Source of the DNA: Caldilineaceae bacterium
GTDB lineage: Bacteria; Chloroflexota; Anaerolineae; Caldilineales; Caldilineaceae
Length of the DNA: 5,118 nucleotides
Direction of reading: 5' to 3'
Assembly (NCBI GenBank): GCA_012032975.1
Contig: JAAUPU010000316.1
Coordinates: forward strand, 1-5,118
In this document: positions 1 through 5,118 of the stretch, in pieces
How the letters are laid out: every line of letters begins with the position of its first letter
How positions within the stretch are numbered: the stretch's first letter is position 1
Position numbers and translations under genes: made by a program
The notes under the pieces: model-generated
Databases searched by the model: none
Seen by the model: the letters and a program-made list of their open reading frames with translations, nothing else
What the model was told of the DNA's origin: nothing

Positions 1-426
1 CGGGTGATGCTTGCGCTTGCGGATGTTGCTGCGCGGTCCATCGGGCCGCGCCCAGTACGCGCCGGGGGTCCACGCCCACCAGAGATAGTAATGATCCAGA
101 TTCACCGGGCCGCGTGTCTTGTGGAAGACCAGGGCGCCCGGCACCAGCGATTCTGCCGTCGCATTGGGATAGAGCGCCGGGTCGGGGGTTCGTTCGGCGA
201 CCGTCACATAGCCGGTCTCCTGCACGAAGCGGGCGAACTGGGCATTGGTCACCTGATAGCTGTCCATCCAGAAGCCATCGACCTCGACCTCATGGACGGG
301 CGCTTCTTCTGGATAGTGGTCGTTTGAACCCATGCGAAAGCGACCGCCGGGAATCCAGACCATCTCTGGAAACGGAGCCTGCTCTGGCGATAGCTTGAGG
401 TCGATCTGCATTGTGGTGCCGTTCAC
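1..426 (-). CDS. Formylglycine-generating enzyme (SUMF1/FGE-sulfatase) family protein, N-terminal part, cut by left edge
   Basis: The reverse strand reads without a stop for 142 codons from GTG at 426 to the window edge. After a short leader (MNGTTMQIDL...) comes the family opening PEMVWIPGGRFRMGS (about residues 20-34), then HYPEEAPVHEVEVDGFWMD (37-55), YQVTNAQFARFVQETGYVTVAE (57-78), a PGALVF segment (96-101) and the WARPDGPRSNI...HHP block (125-142). Proteins of this fold oxidise a cysteine of sulfatases to formylglycine, or in related branches act on other substrates, for example EgtB-like sulfoxide synthases. The long YPEEAPVH and PGALVF blocks resemble true FGE more than generic SUMF1 proteins, but the catalytic cysteines lie in the missing C-terminal part, so the activity cannot be judged. 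GTG 426 is chosen because GAAAGG lies 8 nt upstream; ATG at 411 in the same frame has no such site. No sulfatase is visible in the window. Family assignment is firm; function is inferred. Confidence 0.9.
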   Translation of the reverse strand, partial: MNGTTMQIDLKLSPEQAPFPEMVWIPGGRFRMGSNDHYPEEAPVHEVEVDGFWMDSYQVTNAQFARFVQETGYVTVAERTPDPALYPNATAESLVPGALVFHKTRGPVNLDHYYLWWAWTPGAYWARPDGPRSNIRKRKHHP

Positions 427-434
427 GTCATTTA

Positions 435-440
435 CCTTTC
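435..440 (-). promoter_or_regulatory. Shine-Dalgarno site supporting the GTG start of the FGE-like gene
   Basis: The minus strand reads GAAAGG here, ending 8 nt before GTG at 426. It decides between the GTG and the in-frame ATG at 411, which would lie 23 nt from this site. An ATG at 431-429 is in another frame and meets a TGA two codons later. Confidence 0.5.
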
Positions 441-683
441 GTGCGCCCGCTTGATGCGCCCGCTCTGTCAGCCAAAGTGACGCTATGCGCCACTGTCTCT
501 CTCGATTGTAGGAGATTCGGTGAATTCGGCAAAATGGCGGCGACCCTGTTCGCCCGGTATACGGGATCTCTCCCGCAATCGCCCAGAGACGGACCAGAGC
601 GACGCAATTCTCGGTACGTGGTCAAGCTGCTGATTTCTGCGTCCATTTCGACGCCAAATTGACTGAACGGATCGGCAGGGCTG

Positions 684-692
684 TGGTATTCT
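684..692 (+). promoter_or_regulatory. Possible extended -10 promoter element upstream of the DUF218 gene
   Basis: The plus strand reads TGGTATTCT, fitting the sigma70 extended -10 pattern TGnTATAAT with two mismatches in the hexamer. TTGACT at 659-664 matches -35 well, but its spacer is 22 bases, too long for normal use; an extended -10 can work without a good -35. A start near 699 would give a leader of about 200 nt before the DUF218 gene. The element sits between inverted 6-bp arms at 668-673 and 703-708. This is pattern matching only. Confidence 0.25.
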
Positions 693-902
693 ATTCCGGC
701 TGGATCCGAGGTGTTCTGGCCGAAAATGGGCACGAATGTACGCAGATTTCCTACCTGAATCGGCATGTATTGGCGTGGGTCTCCGGTTCTGCTTTCTTCC
801 CATCATCCTCTTGACCCGCACAAGATTTCGTCCAGTTCGCGCCATTGGTGGCAACTATTTCCATAAAGGCAGAGCCGTAGCCAAAGCATAGAGAGTCCCA
901 CG

Positions 903-1694
903 ATGTTTGTCATTCTTTCCAAGATATTGCCGATCTTTATCTTCCCCGTAGGCCTCGTCTGTCTGCTGATTGTGCTGGCCATCTTTCTGCGCTCGCGCAC
1001 ATCGTGGCAGACTGCGGTCCTGGTCGCCGCGCTGCTGCTGTTGCTGGTCTCCAGCAGCGGCTGGGGCGCGGCGGCCATCACCAAATCGTTGGAGTGGCAA
1101 TATCTGCCGCCCGAAGAATTCCCCCCCCACGAGGTCATCGTGGTGCTGGGCGGCGGCGGCCGGCCCGCAGAGTATCCGCGCCAGATCTCCGAAATGAATG
1201 AGGCCGGCGACCGGATGCTCTATGCCGCGTGGCTCTATGCCAACGGCGTCGCGCCCAAGTTGCTGGTCAGTGGCGGGACGCTGGACTGGCTGGGCGGCGA
1301 GATACCCGAATCCCAGCGTATGGTCGAGATCTTGGGCATGATGGGCGTGCCTGCGGATGCGATCATCACCGAGAGCGAGGCGCGCAACACCTACGAAAAC
1401 GCGGTCTACACGCGCGATCTGCTGGCGCCCTTGGGCATCGACCGCATCGTGCTGGTGACCTCGGCCAGCCACATGCCGCGCTCGGTGGCGCTCTACGAAA
1501 AGCAGGGCTTCGAGGTGCTGCCGGCGCCGACCGATTTTCAGGTCACCTATGCCGGCTGGCGCAATCTGCACACGACCAACCCCGCGGCACAACTGGTCAA
1601 TCTGTTGCCCTCGGCCGGCAACCTAGAACTGACCACCCGCGCCCTGAAGGAGTATGTGGGTATCCTCACCTACTGGCTGCGCGGCTGGCTGTAG
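903..1694 (+). CDS. DUF218 (ElyC/SanA/YdcF-like) envelope protein with two N-terminal TM segments
   Basis: This intact 263-residue protein has two hydrophobic segments (about residues 5-29 and 38-56) joined by the short basic loop RSRTSWQ, followed by a DUF218 domain (about 77-250). Domain landmarks are EVIVVLGGGGRP (77-88), KLLVSGG (119-125), the ESEARNTYENAVYTRDLL block (157-174), VLVTSASHMPRSVALYEKQGFEVLPAPTDF (183-212) and a C-terminal ALKEYVGILTYWLRG. The two-TM plus DUF218 layout and the length match the ElyC-like branch, where the domain lies outside the membrane; E. coli ElyC affects peptidoglycan assembly and undecaprenyl-carrier use, and SanA affects envelope permeability. The exact reaction of the family is not settled. 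ATG 903 gives the complete first TM; the upstream GAGAG is only a weak ribosome site. It is divergent from the FGE-like gene and separated from the radical SAM gene by 193 bases, so it is probably its own unit. A C8 run at 1131-1138 inside the gene is in frame. Confidence 0.9.
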   Translation: MFVILSKILPIFIFPVGLVCLLIVLAIFLRSRTSWQTAVLVAALLLLLVSSSGWGAAAITKSLEWQYLPPEEFPPHEVIVVLGGGGRPAEYPRQISEMNEAGDRMLYAAWLYANGVAPKLLVSGGTLDWLGGEIPESQRMVEILGMMGVPADAIITESEARNTYENAVYTRDLLAPLGIDRIVLVTSASHMPRSVALYEKQGFEVLPAPTDFQVTYAGWRNLHTTNPAAQLVNLLPSAGNLELTTRALKEYVGILTYWLRGWL

Positions 1695-1795
1695 ACGCCG
1701 GATCGGTCCGCCCTTAATCGGCGCCATGCGTGAAATCCGTGCTTCAGCCGGCAAGGTATCATCCCATCCAAGATGTCTTTCAAGCCGCGCCTCCG

Positions 1796-1804
1796 TGGTA
1801 TAGT
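1796..1804 (+). promoter_or_regulatory. Extended -10 promoter element upstream of the radical SAM gene
   Basis: TGGTATAGT matches the extended -10 consensus TGnTATAAT with one mismatch. The expected -35 position at a 17-base spacer (1776-1781, TCTTTC) is weak, as is common for extended -10 promoters. A start near 1811 would leave a leader of about 77 nt before ATG 1888. It lies in the only non-coding stretch before the radical SAM gene, which fits a separate transcription unit from the DUF218 gene. Not proven by sequence alone. Confidence 0.4.
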
Positions 1805-1887
1805 AGACGGTGCGCCGGCTCTCGACCAGGCCATGCGCACCGCACTCTCGATAGTCTTGAACAACGAAACAGATTCGACACCAACCG

Positions 1888-3784
1888 ATGGCAAGAGCCA
1901 GAAAAAATAGACAGAATCAACAAGAACATCGCAGACCGGCAGGGCCGCGCCCACTTGCCGGCGACCCTGCGCCAGCCGAAACCGGCGCGATCTACAAGGA
2001 TTGGGGTGGCCGTATTCCCGTGGCGCTGACCATGCCCAACAGCTACTATGTGGGCATGAGCAGCCTGGCGCTGCAACTGCTCTATGCCATCTTCAACCGC
2101 GCCCCAGACATGGTCTGCGAGCGCATCTTCTGGGAAAGGGCGCGGCCCAGGCCAACAAGCCGTTGCTCTCGCTGGAGAGCAAGCGGCCAGCCAGCGACTT
2201 TGCAGTTTGGGCCTTCACCATCTCCTGGGAGATGGATTACTTCAACGTCGTCGAACTGTTGCGTCAGGCGGGCATTCCGCCGCTGGCCCAGGAACGCCAG
2301 TCGTCGCGGCAGTGGGACGGCAGCCCCTGGCCGCTGCTGATCGCCGGCGGGCCGGGCGTGACCATGAACCCGGAACCGGTGGCGCCGCTCTTCGATGCCA
2401 TTCTCATCGGCGAAGGGGAAGAAGCTGTACCCCATCTGATCGACCTTTGCCGCGATGGGCTGGAAGGCGAGCGGGAGGAACTGCTTGCCGAACTCGACCG
2501 CACGCCCGGTTGGTATGTGCCCAGTCTGCGCCCGTCGAATCGACGCCATGAACGCTTTCGCCCGGTCGAACGGCTTTGGGTGCGCGACCTGCCGGCATTC
2601 GACACCAGCAGCACCCTCTACACGGCAGAGACCGAATTCAGTGGCATGCACCTGATGGAGATCGCACGCGGCTGTGGCCGTGGCTGCCGTTTCTGTCTGG
2701 CCGGCTATGTCTATCGACCCGCGCGCGAGCAGCCGGTCGAAAAGCTCTTGGCCTCTGCCCAAGCTGCGCTGGCTGCCGGTCAGCGCAAGGTTGGCCTGGT
2801 CAGCGCTGCGGTCAGCGACCACACCCAGATCGATGAACTGGCGGTCGAGTTGCAGGCCATGGGCGCATCCATCAGCGCCAGCTCCATGCGCATGACCCGA
2901 TCAGCGTTCCACTGATCCGGGCCATGGCCGAGACAGGCGCCAAGAATCTGACCGTCGCGCCCGAGGCAGGCAGCCAGCGACTGCGCAACGTCATCAACAA
3001 GACCCAGACCGAGGACCAGATGATGGCCGCCATCAGCCTGGCCCAGGAGTTGAACTTCCCCCAGATCAAACTCTACTTCATGGTTGGCCACCCCACCGAG
3101 AGCGAAGAAGATATCCAGGCGCTGATCGACTTTACCTTGACCGCCCGCAGCCATTTCAAGCGACGGATCGCGATCAATGCCACCCCCTTCGTGCCCAAAG
3201 CCCACACGCCTTTTCAATGGGAGGGCATGACGCCCGCGACCGAGATCCGTCATCGCCAGAAGCTGATCCATCGCGGTCTGGCTCGCCACGGCGTCGATGT
3301 CCGCGCCGATTCGGCCGAGTGGGCCGAAGTCCAGGCTGTCTTGAGCCGCGGCGACCGACGGCTGGCCGATGTGCTGTTGGCGATCCCTTCGGGTGGGCTG
3401 ACCATCCGCAGCTTCTTTGCCGCGATGGAGGAGCAAGGAGTTGATCGCCAGAACTACATTGGACCCCAGGAAGTGGGCGCGCCGCTGCCGTGGGATGTGG
3501 TCCAGAGCGGGGTCAGCGAGAACTATTTTCACTACGAATTGAAGCTGGCCGCACGCAACGAGACCGGGCTGAGCTGTCCGCCTGACAGCGCCGGCTGCCT
3601 CAGTTGCCAGGCGTGCGACCCGGACTGGGCCTTCCGCTTCGACGGCAACGAGGCGCGACCGATCCCAACGGCCAAAGGCGGCCCCTGGCGCGCCCAGGAT
3701 TGGCTGCCCTGGACCAAGCTGAAGCAGGGTCAGCATGGCGAGATTTCACCGATCGAAGGAGGGGATGAGGGGATGAGGGGATGA
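1888..3784 (+). CDS. B12-binding-type radical SAM protein (TIGR03960-like), interrupted by two -1 frameshifts
   Basis: Reading needs three frames: 1888 to about 2136, then 2136 to about 2894, then 2894 to the TGA at 3782-3784. Adding one base near 2135-2140 and one at 2894 yields 632 continuous residues. The N-terminal half has IYKDWGGRIPVALTMPNSYY, YFNVVELLRQAGIP, AGGPG (GGP at 154-156) and the Rossmann-like IGEGEEA (GEGEE at 175-179); no DxHxxG cobalamin motif is present. The radical SAM CxxxCxxC is complete at C263, C267 and C270 (2673-2696), followed by VSAAVSDH, TVAPEAGSQRLRNVINK and LYFMVGHPTESEEDI, which bind the 4Fe-4S cluster and SAM in this superfamily. A second cysteine group (C564, C571, C574, C577) lies near the end. 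Substrate unknown. ATG 1888 is the first start after an in-frame TGA at 1858; no clear Shine-Dalgarno. The last residues come from an 8-bp repeat. Family certain; intactness in the organism uncertain, with sequence error favoured. Confidence 0.85.
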
Positions 3785-3790
3785 GGGGAT
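3759..3790 (+). repeat. Tandem array 1: GAGGGGAT x 4 (8-bp unit)
   Basis: Four perfect copies of GAGGGGAT run at 3759-3766, 3767-3774, 3775-3782 and 3783-3790. The array overlaps the end of the radical SAM gene, encodes its last residues (GGDEGMRG) and supplies its stop codon. Because the unit is 8 bases, TGA across the unit junctions appears at 3766, 3774 and 3782, one in each forward frame. It is separated by five bases (TGTTT) from a second 8-bp array. Confidence 0.95.
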
Positions 3791-3827
3791 TGTTTGTCAC
3801 CTTGTCATCTTGTCACCTTGTCATCTT
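3759..3827 (+). other. Predicted long hairpin formed by the two 8-bp arrays
   Basis: In plus-strand RNA the 32 bases of array 1 (3759-3790) can pair with the first 32 bases of array 2 (3796-3827) around the 5-base loop TGTTT. By hand count this gives 18 Watson-Crick pairs, 10 G-U wobbles and 4 G-A mismatches, one mismatch every 8 bases (3787/3799, 3779/3807, 3771/3815, 3763/3823). It begins inside the radical SAM gene just before its stop. It could act as a 3' end or mRNA-stabilising structure; there is no following T tract, so a classical terminator is not supported. Function is inference. Confidence 0.5.
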
Positions 3828-3891
3828 GTCATCTTGTCACCTTGTCATCCTGTCACCTTGTCATCCTGTCACCTTGTCACCTCGTCACCCT
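3796..3891 (+). repeat. Tandem array 2: GTCAYCYT x 12 (8-bp unit)
   Basis: Twelve contiguous 8-bp units span 96 bases. Most are GTCACCTT or GTCATCTT, with GTCATCCT at 3844 and 3860 and end variants GTCACCTC (3876) and GTCACCCT (3884). There are no spacers, so it is not a CRISPR array. No forward stop codon occurs in any frame, which creates spurious open frames rich in LSSCHLVIL-like repeats. The unit variation is only at C/T positions. The reverse complement of a unit (for example GAGGTGAC) resembles array 1 (GAGGGGAT) at 6 of 8 positions, so the arrays are imperfect inverted copies. It fills most of the gap before pgeF. Confidence 0.95.
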
Positions 3892-3953
3892 TCCATGCGC
3901 TCACGATCCCTGCCCGATCACGAGCATCACCCATCCCACCCAATAGACATCCC

Positions 3954-4765
3954 ATGCAACGGTACTCTCACCCCAACGGCGTCATCACCTATACCTTCGA
4001 CAGCCTGGCCGGGCTGCCCGTGGCTGGCCACGTCAGCACGCGGCATGGGGTGTCAGCCCGGCGCCCTGGTCGTCGCTCAACTTCAGCGTGAAGCGAGGCG
4101 ACAGCGTCGACCGGGTCGAAGCGAACCGCCGTCGTTTTGCCGAGGCGGTGGGCGTGAGTGTGAACGACATGGTCCGCGCGCACCAGGTCCACGGCACGGG
4201 CGTGGCCAAGGTGGATTGGGACGACGCCGGCCAGTGGCGCGATGGCGTCGATTGCCTGATCACCGATACAGTGGGGCTGCCGTTGGGGTTGGTCTTCGCC
4301 GATTGTGTGCCGATCCTGCTCTATGATCCGCGGCGGCACGCGCTGGGCGTCTGTCACGCCGGATGGCGGGGCACGGTCAACGGCGCGGCCGCGGCCACGC
4401 TATGGGCTATGCAGGCCGCGTTCGACACAGTGCCGGCGGATGTGCGGGCGTGTATCGGTCCCAGCATCGGGCCAGAGAGCTACGAGGTTGGCCCAGAAGT
4501 GGTGGCCATGGCGCACGCCAAATTGACGGATGCCGAGCGCTTTTTCCACCGACCTGCCGAGGCTGAGGCCGAGACCAATCTGCACTTCGACCTCTGGCAG
4601 GCCAACAGCAGCCAGCTGGCCGATGCCGGCGTCCCCCGTCACCAGATTGAGATCGCGGAACTGGACACTGCCTTGAATACGGCTGACTTTTTTAGCCATC
4701 GGGCGGAGCGGGGTCAGTGCGGTCTCTTTGGGCTGCTGGCCTGGTTGACGCCGACGGAATTCTAG
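3954..4765 (+). CDS. pgeF: PgeF/YfiH family (laccase domain, DUF152) protein, interrupted by one -1 frameshift
   Basis: From ATG 3954 the frame runs to the GGGG at 4047-4050; adding one G there restores STRHGGVSPAPWSSLNFSVK and joins the downstream frame to TAG 4763-4765, giving 270 residues, a normal family length. The metal-binding set is complete: H80 in QVHG, C118 in ADCVP and H135 in CHAGWRG, with spacing close to E. coli YfiH (H71, C107, H124 as I recall). Other landmarks are NRRRFAEAVGV, GVDCLITDT, IGPSIGPESYEVG and the C-terminal FFSHRAERGQCGLFGLLAWL. Family members are cytosolic; E. coli PgeF removes mis-inserted amino acids from UDP-MurNAc precursors, and related proteins act on purine nucleosides (phosphorylase/deaminase). 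No Shine-Dalgarno is visible before 3954. It lies 169 bases after the radical SAM stop, across the repeat arrays, and may be cotranscribed with that gene. Family certain; whether truly broken is unclear. Confidence 0.88.
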
Positions 4766-4788
4766 GGCGACCCAAGTTCACAGCCGTC

Positions 4789-4844
4789 CGCGAAGGTCGC
4801 GAAGGGAGACCAGTCCATCGCCCTGATCTTCGTGACCATTTGCG
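4789..4844 (+). terminator. Imperfect hairpin after pgeF, possible transcript end or repeat element
   Basis: Left arm 4789-4804 pairs with right arm 4828-4844: 16 pairs by hand count, two of them G-U, with one bulged A (4838) and a 23-base loop. Both arms are made of short repeats: CGCGAAGG twice on the left, and CTTCGTGAC / TTTGCGTGA / CTTCGTGGA at about 10-base spacing on the right. A T5 run lies at 4863-4867, about 19 bases past the stem, too far for a textbook intrinsic terminator. It begins 24 bases after the pgeF stop, a fitting place for a transcript end. Confidence 0.35.
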
Positions 4845-4884
4845 TGACTTCGTGGATAGTCGTTTTTCTGCATTGGCCGAACCC

Positions 4885-4890
4885 GGAGGG
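4885..4890 (+). promoter_or_regulatory. Strong Shine-Dalgarno site for the secreted-protein gene
   Basis: GGAGGG lies 9 bases before ATG 4900. It is the best ribosome site in the window and, with the signal peptide that follows directly, fixes the start of the last gene. Confidence 0.75.
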
Positions 4891-4899
4891 AAACTCGGG

Positions 4900-5118
4900 A
4901 TGCGCGCTCCTCTATTCTTGACAATTGCGACGGCGCTGGCGCTCTTCTGGGCGATGTGGGCCGGGCTTGCCTCGGCCAGACCCGCGGGCGCGCTGACGCA
5001 GAATCTGGCATCGGGCTTCGACGGTCTGCTCGACAACGGCGATTTCGAGTGCGCGGCCGGCTATTACACCGCGACAAACCCGCTCTCCCAGACCCTGAAT
5101 ATGCCAGATGGCTGGCAG
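4900..5118 (+). CDS. Secreted protein with signal peptide, N-terminal 73 residues, cut by right edge
   Basis: ATG 4900 opens a frame that stays open to the window edge. Residues 1-26 form a classical signal peptide: a basic start (MRAPL), a hydrophobic core (about 5-23) and a likely signal peptidase I site after LASA (residue 26). The mature part begins RPAGALTQN and continues LLDNGDFECAAGYY (about residues 42-55) and LNMPDGWQ at the edge. An early NGDFE/NGGFE motif followed by a VPDGW-like motif is typical of exported proteins whose first domain is a galactose-binding-like (carbohydrate-binding) beta sandwich, often seen in Chloroflexota; this is family resemblance only. There is one cysteine in the visible mature part, and no lipobox. 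The 134-base gap and hairpin upstream suggest a transcription unit separate from pgeF, though no clear promoter is seen. Function unknown. Confidence 0.75.
   Translation, partial: MRAPLFLTIATALALFWAMWAGLASARPAGALTQNLASGFDGLLDNGDFECAAGYYTATNPLSQTLNMPDGWQ

Larger units (their letters stand above)
427..902. other. Divergent intergenic region, no supported gene
   Basis: About 475 bases separate the FGE-like gene (minus) from the DUF218 gene (plus). Open frames exist on both strands, but none has a recognisable protein family, a good ribosome site or low-complexity-free conserved blocks. Composition is less GC-rich than the genes, especially between about 640 and 800. I see no tRNA, terminator or tandem repeat. 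The only signals are a possible plus-strand extended -10 at 684-692 and a 6-bp inverted repeat around it (CGGATC 668-673, GATCCG 703-708). Confidence 0.6.

Noticed and set aside
659..664. TTGACT as a -35 box
   Set aside because: The nearest -10-like sequence is 22 bases away, outside the usual 16-18 range.
428..854. Two overlapping minus-strand frames of 112 and 123 codons and a plus-strand frame at 411-662
   Set aside because: They have no ribosome site, no recognisable protein and weak coding composition; they lie in the divergent intergenic region.
855..1592. A 245-codon minus-strand open frame
   Set aside because: It is a shadow of the DUF218 gene; composition is rich in Arg, His and Gln as expected from antisense of GC-rich codons.
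1696..1723. Hairpin after the DUF218 stop (CGCCG 1696-1700 with CGGCG 1719-1723)
   Set aside because: The stem is short with a bulge and a large loop, and no T tract follows; not enough to call a terminator.
2082..2822. A 246-codon minus-strand open frame
   Set aside because: It is antisense to conserved radical SAM sequence and shows no family features.
2780..3736. A 318-codon open frame on the minus strand, the longest single open frame in the window
   Set aside because: It lies antisense to the radical SAM gene, whose plus-strand translation is clearly conserved; long antisense frames are common in GC-rich coding DNA. Its protein has no recognisable motif.
3796..3891. CRISPR array
   Set aside because: Units are 8 bases, contiguous and without spacers, and no cas genes are nearby.
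2134..4050. Programmed -1 ribosomal frameshifting at the three frame changes
   Set aside because: None of the sites has zero-frame slippery codons that could re-pair after a -1 slip (for example ATG ACC at 2892 and CAT GGG GTG at 4044), and three such events in adjacent housekeeping genes would be extraordinary.
3781..4326. Plus-strand frames that start in or before the repeat array and run into pgeF
   Set aside because: The array has no forward stops, so open frames arise automatically; the translated repeats are low complexity, and the pgeF homology starts at ATG 3954.

Overview
The window is GC-rich, gene-dense bacterial DNA. It holds five protein-coding genes: two are cut by the window edges and two are interrupted by apparent single-base losses. 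The best guess for the source is a Chloroflexota bacterium (Anaerolineae/Caldilineae-like). This is inferred from the style of the radical SAM protein (an AETGAIYKDWGG-like start), the secreted protein with an early NGDFE motif, and the 8-bp intergenic tandem repeats. Nothing in the window proves the taxonomy.

Layout, left to right. (1) 426 to 1, minus strand: the N-terminal 142 codons of a formylglycine-generating-enzyme (SUMF1/FGE-sulfatase) family protein, running off the left edge. (2) 427-902: a divergent intergenic region with no convincing gene and one weak extended -10 element. (3) 903-1694, plus: an intact two-TM DUF218 (ElyC/SanA/YdcF-like) envelope protein. (4) 1695-1887: intergenic, with a good extended -10 promoter element. 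(5) 1888-3784, plus: a B12-binding-type radical SAM protein (TIGR03960-like), readable over 632 residues only if two -1 frameshifts are repaired. (6) 3759-3891: two adjacent 8-bp tandem arrays. The first overlaps the 3' end and stop codon of the radical SAM gene, and together they can fold into a long hairpin. (7) 3954-4765, plus: a PgeF/YfiH (laccase-domain, DUF152) protein of 270 residues, again with one -1 frameshift. (8) 4766-4899: intergenic, with a 16-bp imperfect hairpin. (9) 4900 to the right edge, plus: the start of a secreted protein with a clear signal peptide and a strong Shine-Dalgarno sequence.

Functionally this looks like ordinary housekeeping and envelope content: cell-envelope metabolism (DUF218, PgeF), a radical SAM enzyme of unknown substrate, an FGE-like protein and an exported protein. 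I see no defence system, mobile element, RNA gene or CRISPR array. The observations most worth checking are the three -1 frameshifts in two neighbouring conserved genes, which are more likely sequence or assembly errors than biology, and the paired 8-bp arrays that form an inverted-repeat hairpin at the radical SAM 3' end.
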